Source: Halolamina pelagica
Lineage (GTDB): Archaea > Halobacteriota > Halobacteria > Halobacteriales > Haloferacaceae
Reading direction: 5' to 3'
DNA length: 64,000 nt
NCBI RefSeq assembly: GCF_001307315.1
Contig: NZ_LGUC01000001.1
Span: 2,542,001-2,606,000 of the forward strand
Shown here: in pieces, positions 47,085 through 56,290 of the stretch
How positions within the stretch are numbered: the stretch's first letter is position 1
How the letters are laid out: each line of letters starts with the position of its first letter
The notes under the pieces: model-generated
Database searches by the model: none
The model's input: the letters and a program-made list of their open reading frames with translations, nothing else
What the model was told of the DNA's origin: nothing
Made by a program: the position numbers and the translations under genes

Positions 47085-47921
47085 ATGAGCGAGTCATTAG
47101 TGGTTTATACCGCAGTCTTTGGTGACTATGACGTTGTTGTCAACCCAGTTAAACCAGAAGAGGATATAGACTATATTTGTTTTACCGATCGTCCAGATTC
47201 GATACCCAGCGGCTGGGAGACGCGTGAGATAGAGCTTCCAGACCTCTCGGACAAGCTCAAAAGTGGGTATATAAAAATACATCCTCACAAGCTGTTCCCC
47301 GAACACAAAATGAGTCTATGGGTCGACGGGAATATTGTCATTGTCGGAGAGGTATCTGCATTAGCCGAGCAGTTGCTACAAGAAAGTGATTTAGCCGTCC
47401 CCATGCATCCAGACCGGAATTGCATATACAGGGAGGCAGACGTCTGTTTGAATATGGGTATCGTAGAAGAGAGGGCGACAAGTGAAAAGATGGACCAGTA
47501 TCGCCGTGAAAATTATCCGAAAAACAACGGTCTCAGTGAAACGCGAATTCTTGTAAGGAAGCACCAGGAACCAGATATTGTTATGACGATGAATCTGTGG
47601 TGGGAGGAGTACAACAGTGGGCCCGAGCGAGACCAATTGAGTTTCGATTACGCTACTTGGAAGGCGGGAATAAACGTTAATCACCTTGATTCCACTTTCC
47701 CAGTCGACTCGCAGTATTTCAAACAGTATCCACATAAAGCGGATATGAAGGCGAAGCGAGTCTATGAGATCCTGCTGAGGATGCGGTGGAATCCGCGATA
47801 TGCTGTGCAAAAATACATTGGCTTAGTGCTGTTGTCAGTGTACTTATTCGGAGTGGCAGTTGCAGAAACACTAATTCGTGCAGTAAAGTTACTAACGGCA
47901 CCGGAGAAAAGGGAGTTCTAA
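47085..47921 (+). CDS. DUF616 family glycosyltransferase-like protein
   Basis: A 278-residue protein. The start SLVVYTAVFGDYDVVVNP and YICFTDRP are the signature of DUF616 (the TOD1/MUCI70-like family, grouped with GT-A glycosyltransferases), followed by LSDKLKSGYIKIHPHKLFPEHKMSLWVDGNIVI with the DGN metal-binding-like site. The C-terminus has one membrane helix (IGLVLLSVYLFGVAVAETLI). A TTTATAT box near 47042 is a plausible promoter. AT-rich, in the transferred-looking part of the glycan locus. Confidence 0.82.
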   Translation: MSESLVVYTAVFGDYDVVVNPVKPEEDIDYICFTDRPDSIPSGWETREIELPDLSDKLKSGYIKIHPHKLFPEHKMSLWVDGNIVIVGEVSALAEQLLQESDLAVPMHPDRNCIYREADVCLNMGIVEERATSEKMDQYRRENYPKNNGLSETRILVRKHQEPDIVMTMNLWWEEYNSGPERDQLSFDYATWKAGINVNHLDSTFPVDSQYFKQYPHKADMKAKRVYEILLRMRWNPRYAVQKYIGLVLLSVYLFGVAVAETLIRAVKLLTAPEKREF

Positions 47922-48026
47922 GAGTAATCAGCACAACCTTTGGCTATTCGGGAGGAATGTTTCGATCCAGTCGGTGGCAAAGCTGACGCGGTGACTTAAT
48001 TGAAGAAATATTTCGGTGAAGAACTC

Positions 48027-48235
48027 TCAGAAGTGGTCTTCGCATTCATAAATCTCTGGTGACACCTCTCGTTTGAGGCTCTTACAGAACGGTTCGATCC
48101 CGTTCAATGTCGGCGAATGGGGCGGAATGAAGACGAACTCGATGCCGAGTTCGTCGGCCCATTGTTGGGTGAACCTTGCGGGATGGGAGCCATAGTTGTC
48201 CGCCACGAGCAGAATCCCGGCACGCGGATTATACC
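48027..48235 (-). pseudogene. IS630-family transposase, C-terminal remnant
   Basis: The minus strand reads GILLVADNYGSHPARFTQQW, then LGIEFVFIPPHSPTLNGIEP and FCKSLKREVSPEIYECEDHF-stop. VADNYGSHPA and PPHSPTLNGIEP are the DDE-domain ends of IS630-type transposases (last catalytic Asp and Glu). Nothing upstream of about 48235 continues the frame, so only the last 70 codons survive. It is one of two dead insertion sequences between the DUF616 and FkbM genes. Confidence 0.8.
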
Positions 48236-48373
48236 CATCATGGGGAAAACTTCTCTGTCACTTCAATAGAAGTCATTTGAAGAACTCAGAAAACTCATTG
48301 CCGACCCTTTCTACGTTGCCGTCAGATACTACGGTCAGGTAGTCTCTAAGAGCTGTTTCGAAGAGTCAGATAG

Positions 48374-48381
48374 GTCTATTT
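48374..48381. repeat. Target-site duplication, left copy (GTCTATTT)
   Basis: The 8 bases GTCTATTT lie directly outside the left terminal repeat of the IS5-type element and are repeated directly outside the right end (49321-49328). This is the duplication left by insertion and fixes the element boundaries. Confidence 0.85.
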
Positions 48382-49320
48382 GGCTCTGGTGAATCACTAG
48401 ACAACGTCGGTTCCAACCGTTAGAACTTGGAAGATGAAGCGGGAAATTTGCGATAGGTCATGTCGAAGATCTCCGGCTTCACGAGCAAAGCGGTTACGTT
48501 AGCTAAAAATGCTGTTGGTGGCCGAGGCAAAGTCGCCGCCCCCGAAGGGGGTGGCGGCTTCGTCGACTACCCCCTCGTCTCGCTGCACTGTCTGCGGAAT
48601 TTACCTCGATGAATCGTACCCCAACGCATTCGATCTGTTGAGCGAGATGCCGCATAATTGTGGGGAGATCGGCCTCAAAGAGGTCGATCTCCCTGACCAT
48701 TCGACGCTGGTAAAGGCTTTTGATAGGTTCGAGATGGAGGTCTGGCGAGTGCTGCTGCGCCTGTGCTGCAGCTGCACGACCCCTCGGGTCACGCCGCCAT
48801 CGACCTGACGTTCTTCGACCGCGAAAACGCCAGCAAGCACTACTGCCGCCGGACGAATTATCGCGTTCAAACACTGAAAGCGACGGCACTCGTCGATATA
48901 GAGAGTCAAGCTAGCCTCGACGTTCACTGTATGACCGAGAAAATGCACGACACACAGCTCGGCTGGCAGGTCGCCTGCCACAACGCAGCCGACCTGACCA
49001 GCCTCGCTGCTGACAAGGGGCTTTACTGGATGCAATTACGCGAGAAATTGCGGAAAGAGGACGTGAAGCCGCTGATTAAACGTCGCATCTTCTACCCATC
49101 GACCACGTGCATAACGCGCGGGTCGATGGGCCTCGCTACCGGCAAAGATCGATGTGTGAGACCGTCTTCCCGTCGATCAAGCGCACGCACGGCAACGCCG
49201 TGCCTGCGCGAGAATGCTGTACCGAGAATTTCGTGAACTCGTCTTGAAATGTGCCGTGCATAACATCAACCGTGCCGCAACATAGCCAAATCAACCGCAG
49301 TATGGCGATTCATCAGAGCC
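48382..49320 (+). mobile_element. IS5-family insertion sequence (ISH-like), inactive
   Basis: A 939-base element with imperfect 16-base terminal inverted repeats: GGCTCTGGTGAATCAC (48382-48397) and, on the other strand at the right end, GGCTCTGATGAATCGC (49305-49320). An 8-base direct duplication GTCTATTT flanks it. Size, ends and the transposase inside match the haloarchaeal ISH1-like group of IS5. The transposase gene is broken, so it cannot move by itself, but the well kept ends suggest a fairly recent insertion. Confidence 0.88.
48460..49285 (+). pseudogene. IS5-family transposase, frameshifted
   Basis: Starts MSKISGFTSKAVTLAKNAVGG and continues in pieces: a frame change in LHCLR/IYLDESYPN near 48595, another in LLRLSAQLHDPSGHAAIDLT near 48765, and loss of frame again near 49100 before IDGPRYR-like sequence and CAVHNINRAAT-stop at 49285. 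The conserved FFDRENASKHYCRRTNYRV segment holds a catalytic Asp. At least one change is an added base (extra A near 48598), unlike the missing-base pattern of the other genes, so this gene is probably really dead. Confidence 0.85.
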
Positions 49321-49328
49321 GTCTATTT
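49321..49328. repeat. Target-site duplication, right copy (GTCTATTT)
   Basis: Direct repeat of the 8 bases at 48374-48381, immediately outside the right end of the IS5-type element. Confidence 0.85.
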
Positions 49329-49876
49329 GAAACCGAAGCTGTGGAGCGCTTGTGAGGTCATTTGACCGCCGTTTACAGATTGTGCCCTATATAATTTCTA
49401 ACACTTTTACCTGACTTTCTCGCCAAGGGCCGCGCTCTTGGCCGGGTCAACCAACAGCGTCGCAATAGCACCACAGTCCTCTAATTGAGCCTCAATTCTC
49501 AAATTCAGGGTGGCCGTCCAAGAGAATGGTTAGCCGTCGCCGAACACCTCTCAAGCAATGATACTTCAAACTCATAAATCGCCCACTTCTCCCAACGTCG
49601 ATGCCCCGGTTTCTCCTACAATTTTCAAGAAAATACAAAAGTGTAGTAGTTATAATAAACCATCAGTAAACTCAATCTCATGTCCATACAGTATACTCGG
49701 AGTTGACCGCGTTGAGTAGCAGCAGACAAGATTCTTCGATTTGTCGCACAGTCTAATGGCATATACATTGGCTGAGAGAATCTACCTACTTTGATCGGAT
49801 ATATATCAGTTGATTGCCTTATGACAAAACCCGACCAAAACAGATATGAACCTACTATAATAATCTAATTCTAATT
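49329..49876. other. Gene-free AT-rich stretch after the IS element
   Basis: About 550 bases with no intact gene. On the minus strand around 49420-49480 a short stretch reads like protein (AIATLLVDPAKSAALGEKVR) but is surrounded by stops and I cannot place it; it is perhaps a relic. The right 200 bases are very AT-rich and probably hold the promoter of the FkbM gene. Confidence 0.5.
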
Positions 49877-50714
49877 GTGACATCTGTCATCAGACGGGGC
49901 ATAACCATCTATCAAGAGGAAGGTGCAACAACCCTTCTTCGGAGAGTTCTTGGGAAATTACAATCAGACGTATACAGTAAATCAAAGTCTGTCCGTGGGC
50001 AGTACTCCTTCACTCTGGCTAATCATACTGTCACATTTTCTGCTCCGACACCCACGGTGGTGAAACGTAATCAAAATCGTTTTAAATCTGAAAAACAGGA
50101 GCTTAGAGATTTCATTAACGAGATTAAGGAAGGCGACGTTGTATACGATGTTGGAGCGAATACGGGCCTGTACACGCTTTTTGCAGCGAAAGCCTGTCCA
50201 GATGTAGAGGTGATCGCGTTTGAACCGTACCCCCGAATCTCGACCTGTTGAAACAAGATGTCGCTCGAAACCAACTACAGAATGTAGAGATCCTGGACGT
50301 GGCGTTGTCGGATTCTGTTGGGAATATCGAATTCAGTCAGCCAACTGAAGATGATGTGGGTTATGGGTCATCATCGATAGAAGCAAACGAGTCAGAAGCT
50401 ACGATCGAAGTCCCAACCACGACTGGGGATCATCTCATTGCTGGTGGTAAGATACCTGCACCGAATGTAGTTAAGATAGACGTGGAGGGATCAGAGCCGC
50501 TTGTTCTTGAGGGGTTAGAAAAGTCACTCTCCGCCCCAGTTGCCGAACGGTATACTGCGAGGTTCATTTACCGGGAGTGGATAAGCGGCCTTCTGTTGAA
50601 AATTTCGGAAGTTCAGCAGAAGACATAGAGAACCGATTGCGAGAGTTCGGTTTTACAGTTGAGCGACTCCGCAGCAGTAGGGGAAGTGAAGTTTTCTATA
50701 AGGCTATAAAATAA
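49877..50714 (+). CDS. FkbM family methyltransferase (two one-base frameshifts)
   Basis: SAM-dependent methyltransferase of the FkbM type, 279 residues after two bases are restored. Motif I is DVVYDVGANTGLYTLFAAK, followed by EVIAFEPYP; motif PNVVKIDVEGSEPLVLEGL is the FkbM hallmark (D and E of the post-II region). Breaks: C run 50230-50234 (joining EPYPPNLDLLKQDVARN) and C run 50534-50537 (joining to CEVHLPGVDKRPSVENFG). The family O-methylates sugars in natural products and glycans, so methylation of a glycan sugar is likely. AT-rich; 28 bases ahead of the flippase gene. Confidence 0.87.
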
Positions 50715-50741
50715 CATATCTTCATTTAATTCTCACCATCA

Positions 50742-52252
50742 ATGGGGGTTGACATCATTCGGGGTTTGTTTCTATCCTTGGTTCGAAAGTTGCTACATTA
50801 TTCCTGGGGGTGATCATAACTCCAATTCTCGCTCGTTTACTTGGTAGTTCACAATATGGTGACTATGCATTTCTTTTGTCAATACTTGGTGTTACAATGA
50901 TAATTATTAATGCAGGAATTTTTGATGGGACTCGAAAATACATTGCCGAGGATCGAAATGAAGCCAATTGGACTGAACATGTCTTTGTATTTTATTTTAG
51001 GCTAGCTTTCGTATTGGCAATCATTGGTGCATTAATCTATACGGCTATCTCATGGTCTGGTCTACCTGACTATCTTTTTGGAGATGGCTTCAAGATCTAC
51101 TTTTTTCTCATAGGAGTTTTGATAGTTGGTCGCCAGATGAATTCCGTCGCTCGTGGGGGGTTGATGGGACTTGGGCTCGAAAATCGAAGTGAGCCATTAA
51201 ATGTATTAAAAAAGACACTCTTTGCTGTTGTTGGATTATATCTTGTATACACCGGATATGGAATCGTTGGCGTTCTTGTTGGTCATATAATGTCAACCCT
51301 GATTGTTTCTATCCTTGGATACACAGTTTTGTTTAAACACTTGGACCTCCGAGCGGTTTTTATACAGATACCTACCAGTTTTCCTAAAAGACAATTACTA
51401 TCGTTTAATGGTCTTAGTATCATTCTGATATTCTTGACAGCGTCTCTTTATCATATCGATATAATTTTCCTCAGACTACTTACTGGAGATCAAGCGACTG
51501 GGTACTATAAGGCGGCACTCGTAGTCGCTGAATTTCTTTGGTTGGTGCCGAATGTGCTCCAGATGGTACTTCTCCATTCGTCTTCGGGATTGTGGTCAAA
51601 CGACCGCACAGACCGGATTACGAGTTTAGCATCTCAAACCACGCGATATAACCTCTCTCTCGTACTTCTTTTAATGATCGGCCTAGCAGCACTGGCACAT
51701 GATTTTATCCCAATCTATTACGGCCCTGAATTTGATGCTGCTATTCTACCCCTTCTCTTGTTACTCCCGGGTGTTTTGGGTTTCGCACTTGCCCGTCCAA
51801 TATTCGCTATTGGACAAGGAAAAGGTCAACTTAAGATACTGATTATGGCGACTGGTACTGCCTCACTGGTTAATTTGTGTTTGAATGCACTGTTGATACC
51901 TTCTTTCGGTATGGTAGGGGCAGCTATTGCAACGAGTATTGGTTACGGCTCAATGTTGATACTCCATATCCTCGCTGCACTCAGAATCGGATTTAACCCG
52001 ATAAATGATCTTCGGCTTATGAGAATTACAGCTGTTGCAATCATTGCCACTGGAGTTATTTTTGGCCTTACCTCAGCTATTAATTCATCAATTGTATCAC
52101 TCGTTATAGTACCTCCGGTTGGATTTATTGTTTATAGTATACTCTTGTTAAAATTCTCTGTTGTGTCCCCAGAAGAAACGGAACTAATTATACAACAACT
52201 ACCGAGCCCACTCAAGGAATACGCAGAAAGAGGGATGCGGTTCATTAGTTGA
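50742..52252 (+). CDS. Flippase of the Wzx/AglR type (one-base frameshift)
   Basis: A 503-residue, about 14-helix MATE-like polysaccharide flippase (MurJ/Wzx clan), which should move the lipid-linked glycan across the membrane. The real N-terminus MGVDIIRGFVSILGSKV is split from the rest by one missing G in the run 50761-50764; without it the protein would start only at helix 1 end (IITPILARLLGSSQYGDYAF). The ILARLLGSSQYGDYAF block is typical of the haloarchaeal AglR/Wzx group. Strongly AT-rich, last gene of the transferred-looking part. Confidence 0.9.
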
Positions 52253-52654
52253 CTAGAATTATAACATCTGTTTAGGATTATCCTAGCCAACTGGTGATTT
52301 TGATTCTAATATTTTTTTTTTTTGCATTATTTAGAGGCCGATTATTGAATTCACCTCCTGCTACGAGCAGGGTGAAGACCCGGTTGAACCAAACTCGTAG
52401 TTCGTGATGGCGACGACCACTCTCTCGGAAACATGTTGCGTGCCATCGTCTGTAATGATAGTCAGAGATCAGGTAAGTCGGCCGAAAAGAAAAGACCAAA
52501 TTACTAGGAGGAATCTACCGAAAGGAGATTCCAATACATGGCCAATTACCAAAACTGCAAACATTAATGAACCTATTGGTATTATCTGACTGACGAGCAT
52601 TTATCATTTTCTGATTTTCAACAAGGCTAAGACAGTACAGCAATATCGTCGATT
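52253..52654. other. Gene-free gap between flippase and rhamnose genes
   Basis: About 400 bases. The left part is AT-rich and ends the flippase transcription unit with a T run; from about 52340 the composition shifts back. A short minus-strand stretch (52400-52470) reads ITDDGTQHVSERVVVAITNY before a stop, which may be a scrap of a lost gene, but it is too short to name. The right end holds the rmlC promoter region. Confidence 0.5.
52312..52323 (+). terminator. T-run terminator after the flippase gene
   Basis: Twelve consecutive T on the coding strand 60 bases after the flippase stop. Oligo-T on the non-template strand is the known signal for archaeal RNA polymerase termination. Confidence 0.65.
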
Positions 52655-53119
52655 ATGATTCACGATGTAGAGGTTAAAAGCCTCCAAGTGAATGCTGACG
52701 AACGCGGCCATCTCGTCGAAGTATTCCGAACCGACTGGGAGGAGTACAACATCGACCCAGCCATGTCCTACTACTCCATGACTTACCCCGGAATCATCCG
52801 GGCGTGGCACCGCCACCTCGAAGGACAGAACGATCACTTTGTCTGCCCACAGGGTCGCATCAAGGTCGGCGTCTACGACGATCGCGACGACTCACCCACC
52901 CAGGGCGAACTCAACACGTTCGTCATCGGTGAGCACAACCAGAAGCTCATCCACATCCCTGGCGATTGCTGGCACGGCTTCAAAGCCATCGGCGACAAAC
53001 CCGCCCTCCTCATCAACTACCCCACCGAACTCTACGACTACGAGAACCCCGACGAGGAGCGCATCCCATACGACACAGACAAAATACCTTTAGACTGGGA
53101 AGAACCACCTCACGAGTAG
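52655..53119 (+). CDS. rfbC: dTDP-4-dehydrorhamnose 3,5-epimerase family protein
   Basis: A 154-residue cupin of the RmlC family. VKSLQVNADERGHLVEVFRTDW matches the RmlC start; GIIRAWHRHLEGQNDHFVCPQG carries the active-site His, and GDCWHGFKAIGDKPALLINYPTELYDYENPDEERIP the conserved end. It is shorter than bacterial RmlC (about 180) but typical for archaea. With rmlA, rmlD and rmlB just downstream it completes the dTDP-L-rhamnose route. The stop is three bases before rmlA, so co-transcription is near certain. Confidence 0.92.
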   Translation: MIHDVEVKSLQVNADERGHLVEVFRTDWEEYNIDPAMSYYSMTYPGIIRAWHRHLEGQNDHFVCPQGRIKVGVYDDRDDSPTQGELNTFVIGEHNQKLIHIPGDCWHGFKAIGDKPALLINYPTELYDYENPDEERIPYDTDKIPLDWEEPPHE

Positions 53120-53122
53120 TAC

Positions 53123-54196
53123 ATGAAGGGCGTCTTACTTTCCGGCGGAACTGGCTCTCGACTCCGTCCGATCACCCATACTGGACCGAAACAGCTGGTC
53201 CCCGTCGCGAACAAGCCAGTCCTCGAGTACGCGATTGAGGACATCAAAGAGGCTGGCATCACCGAAATTGGCGTCATCCTCGGAAACAAAGGTCGGGAAG
53301 AGATCCAGGAACTCCTCGGCGACGGCTCGAAGTACGGCGTCGACATCACATACATCGTCCAAGGGAACCCCCTCGGGCTCGCTCACGCGGCTGGCTGCGC
53401 GCGAGAGTTCGTCGGCGATGACGACTTCGTGATGTACCTAGGCGACAACATCCTGAAGTCCGGTGTTACCGAGCTCGTCGAGAGCTTCGAGGCCGGTAAC
53501 TATGGGGCGGGTATCGCGCTTCAGGAGGTCGACAACCCTCAGGCGTTCGGCATCGCCGACGTCGACGACGAGGGCAACGTCACAGAGCTCATCGAGAAGC
53601 CCGACCAACCGCCGACGAACCTGGCGCTCATCGGGATGTACGTCTTCTCTCCGGCGGTGTTCGACGCCATCGACGACCTCGAGCCGTCCTGGCGCGGGGA
53701 GCTCGAGATTACCGACGCCATTCAGGACCTCCTCGAAGACGGCCACGAGATCGACTCCCACGTCGTGACCGGCTGGTGGAAAGACACAGGGAAGCCCGAG
53801 GACATTCTGGAGGCCAACCGCCTCGTCCTCGAGGATAAGGAACTCACGACGGCAGGGGTCATCGAAGACGGCGCCGAAACCGACGGCCGGATAGAGCTCG
53901 CAGACTCGTCCGTCATCGAGTCCGGCGCCGTCGTCCGTGGGCCCGTCTCGATCGCTGAGAACGTCACGATCCAGGGCGGAACCTACGTGGGACCGTACAC
54001 ATCAATCGGCGCCGACTCCACGCTGGAGAACATCCACATCGAGAACAGCGTCGTCATCGGCGGCTCCGAGATCTCGGCCTCGGGCCGCATCGTCGACAGC
54101 CTCCTCGGCCGGAACGCCGACGTCGAGAGTGCCGACGAACTCCTGCCCGAAGGTCGACGACTCGTCGTCGGCGAGAACTCCCAGCTCAAACTCTAA
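53123..54196 (+). CDS. rfbA: Glucose-1-phosphate thymidylyltransferase, long form
   Basis: A 357-residue sugar nucleotidyltransferase, first step of dTDP-rhamnose synthesis. The signature GGTGSRLRPITHTGPKQLVPV, the YLGDNIL metal site and EKPDQPPTNLALIGMYVF are conserved; WWKDTGKPEDILEANR closes the catalytic domain. Residues about 245-357 add a left-handed beta-helix tail (hexapeptide-type repeats such as GPVSIAENVTIQGGTYVGPY), giving the archaeal long form with possible allosteric or acetyltransferase-like function. Confidence 0.93.
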   Translation: MKGVLLSGGTGSRLRPITHTGPKQLVPVANKPVLEYAIEDIKEAGITEIGVILGNKGREEIQELLGDGSKYGVDITYIVQGNPLGLAHAAGCAREFVGDDDFVMYLGDNILKSGVTELVESFEAGNYGAGIALQEVDNPQAFGIADVDDEGNVTELIEKPDQPPTNLALIGMYVFSPAVFDAIDDLEPSWRGELEITDAIQDLLEDGHEIDSHVVTGWWKDTGKPEDILEANRLVLEDKELTTAGVIEDGAETDGRIELADSSVIESGAVVRGPVSIAENVTIQGGTYVGPYTSIGADSTLENIHIENSVVIGGSEISASGRIVDSLLGRNADVESADELLPEGRRLVVGENSQLKL

Positions 54197-54198
54197 CC

Positions 54199-54378
54199 AT
54201 GCGCATCATCACCCACTCCTGCCCGGCCTGTGGAACCGTCATCGCGGCGAACGAACTCGAGGACAACCGCGTGATGAAGTGTCCGGGACTGGACTGCCAG
54301 GAGGTGCTCCGGTTCGACGACCTCCCCGAGGATGCACGCGAGCACTTCCTCGAACACCGAGACCGGTACCAGATCTAG
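54199..54378 (+). CDS. Zinc-ribbon microprotein between rhamnose genes
   Basis: A 59-residue protein MRIITHSCPACGTVIAANEL ... with a CPAC knuckle at residues 8-11 and a second CPGLDC at about 29-34, a four-cysteine zinc ribbon, followed by an acidic helical tail ending DRYQI. Its ATG lies two bases after the rmlA stop, so it is in the same operon. Its stop shares CTAG (54375-54378) with the convergent rmlD. A role in glycan synthesis, regulation or RNA binding is possible; none is known. Confidence 0.75.
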   Translation: MRIITHSCPACGTVIAANELEDNRVMKCPGLDCQEVLRFDDLPEDAREHFLEHRDRYQI

Positions 54379-55262
54379 CGGAACGCTTCCTCTATCGCCT
54401 CGATATCTTCTCGTAACGTCGGCTGTTCCCGATTCAGAGTCGACTCAAGCCGAGCAACGTTCAGACAGCTGTATGTCGGCCTTGTTGCTTCCCGTTCCAC
54501 GTCGGCGACAGACCCCTCTCGAAGATCCGCATCCTCGTCGACGTACTCGGAGAGCAACTCCCCGAACTCGTAGGGAGTAACACAGCTGCGGCAGGCGACA
54601 TGGAACAGGCCATCGGCCCCTTGCGCTGCAAGATCGAGCAGCACGTCTGCAGCCTGCCCGGCTCGTGTTGGAGTCACCCACTGATCTATAAACAACGGCA
54701 CGTCATCCCCGTCGAGGAACTTCCCACGTACCCACGCAGGGAACCCTGTGAGCTCCTCGTCTCCGCGATGAACTCCCCACACGAACGACAGTCGGGCTAT
54801 CAGAGCGCTCTCTTGTACCTCCTCGACTGCCTGTTCACCTGCCAACTTGGACTCCCCGTAGGCCTGTACCGGGTTCATTTCGTCGGTTTCGTCGTACGGC
54901 ACGCGTGCAGTTCCGTCGAAAACGTAGTCTGTGGAAATATGGACGAACTCAATATTCTCGCGACGGCACTCCGCAGCCATCTCACCAGGTGCCTCACCGT
55001 TGAGTTCGTAAGCCAGTTCCGGGTTCGTCTCGCAGGCGTCTACATCGGTCATGGCCGCACAGTTGATGACGGCTTCCGGCTCGTGTTCCGCAAGGATGTT
55101 CCTGAATACGTCGTAGTTCCGGAGACCGTGCTGGTCCAGCGGGATATCGAACGCTGGCCGTTCGGAGTGATACGTACCACGAACGTCCCAGCCACGCTGT
55201 TGAGCGGTGTGAACGACGTTGCTGCCGAGGAGACCGTTCGCGCCGACGACGAGGAGCCGCAT
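54375..55262 (-). CDS. rfbD: dTDP-4-dehydrorhamnose reductase
   Basis: A 295-residue short-chain reductase giving dTDP-L-rhamnose. NADPH-binding MRLLVVGANGLLGSNVVH, the catalytic triad region HISTDYVFDGT and YGESKLAGEQ (Tyr-xxx-Lys) and WGVHRGDEELTGFPAWV fit RmlD. It lies on the minus strand, convergent with the rmlC-rmlA operon and divergent from rmlB, with about 50 bases to the rmlB start. Confidence 0.94.
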   Translation of the reverse strand: MRLLVVGANGLLGSNVVHTAQQRGWDVRGTYHSERPAFDIPLDQHGLRNYDVFRNILAEHEPEAVINCAAMTDVDACETNPELAYELNGEAPGEMAAECRRENIEFVHISTDYVFDGTARVPYDETDEMNPVQAYGESKLAGEQAVEEVQESALIARLSFVWGVHRGDEELTGFPAWVRGKFLDGDDVPLFIDQWVTPTRAGQAADVLLDLAAQGADGLFHVACRSCVTPYEFGELLSEYVDEDADLREGSVADVEREATRPTYSCLNVARLESTLNREQPTLREDIEAIEEAFR

Positions 55263-55314
55263 ACGCTAACCTTTCAACAGTAAGGTAAATACGTGCCGCT
55301 CGTAAGCCAATAGT

Positions 55315-56241
55315 ATGCGAATTCTCGTTACTGGCGGAGCCGGATTCATCGGGTCGAACTTCGTCCACCACGTCCTTTCTGAACACGAAGACGACGAGAT
55401 CGTCACGCTCGACGCACTCACCTACGCGGGGTCAAAAGACAACCTCGAAGGCGTACTTGACAATCCCCGTCACGAGTTCGTCAAGGGTGACATCCGCAAC
55501 GAAGAGCTCGTCCGTGACCTCGTCGACGATGTCGACGCAATCGTCAACTTTGCGGCTGAGTCTCACGTCGATCGATCGATCGAGGGAGCGAAACCGTTCG
55601 TCCAGACGAACGTCGAAGGGACGCAGGTGCTCCTTGACGCTGCGAAAGAGGCGGACATCGATCGGTTCCTCCAGATCTCGACGGACGAAGTGTACGGGCA
55701 GATCCTTGACGGGAAATTCTCGGAGGACGACAAACTCTCGCCGCGAAACCCCTACTCCGCGACCAAGGCGGGCGCTGATCACCTCGCCCAGAGCTACGAA
55801 ACGACCCACAATCTTCCTGTGCTCATTACGCGCACGTGTAACAACTTCGGCCCGCGTCAGAACCCAGAGAAGCTCATCCCCAAGTTCATCCTGAACGCAG
55901 CAAACGGAGAGAACCTCCCCGTCTATGGCGATGGGTCAAACGTCCGGGAGTGGATTTATGTGGAGGACAACTGCCGGGCACTCGATGTCGTCCTCCGTAA
56001 GGGCGAGGTCGGGGAGGTCTACAACATTGGGAGCCACGCGGAGAAAACCAATCTCGGGGTTACGGAGGCAATCATCAATGCCGTCGGTGCGTCTGACGAT
56101 CTCATTGAGTTCGTTGAAGACCGTGCTGGACACGACCAGCGGTATGCGCTGGAAACTGAGAAGATCGAGGCACTTGGGTGGGATCCGGAATACACCTTTG
56201 AGGAGGGGCTAGAACGTACGGTCGATTACTACATCGGGTAA
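55315..56241 (+). CDS. rfbB: dTDP-glucose 4,6-dehydratase
   Basis: A 308-residue extended SDR enzyme, second step of the rhamnose route. NAD-binding MRILVTGGAGFIGSNFVHH, then ALTYAGSKDNLEGV, the substrate-specific FAAESHVDRSI, QISTDEVYGQI (with the catalytic Asp-Glu pair after STDEVYG) and YSATKAGADHL are all RmlB hallmarks. TRTCNNFGPRQNPEKLIPKFI closes the sugar pocket. It is divergent from rmlD. Confidence 0.95.
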   Translation: MRILVTGGAGFIGSNFVHHVLSEHEDDEIVTLDALTYAGSKDNLEGVLDNPRHEFVKGDIRNEELVRDLVDDVDAIVNFAAESHVDRSIEGAKPFVQTNVEGTQVLLDAAKEADIDRFLQISTDEVYGQILDGKFSEDDKLSPRNPYSATKAGADHLAQSYETTHNLPVLITRTCNNFGPRQNPEKLIPKFILNAANGENLPVYGDGSNVREWIYVEDNCRALDVVLRKGEVGEVYNIGSHAEKTNLGVTEAIINAVGASDDLIEFVEDRAGHDQRYALETEKIEALGWDPEYTFEEGLERTVDYYIG

Positions 56242-56290
56242 TCACTTACAGAAGAAAAGGTCTGGTAGTTCTCAACCAGATATCTCTACT

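Noticed and set aside
49420-49560. Minus-strand coding-like scrap (AIATLLVDPAKSAALGEKVR)
   Set aside because: Surrounded by stops and not assignable to a family; noted as a possible relic only.
52400-52500. Minus-strand scrap ITDDGTQHVSERVVVAITNY
   Set aside because: Too short, no start, and no recognised family; could be chance in the gap before rfbC.
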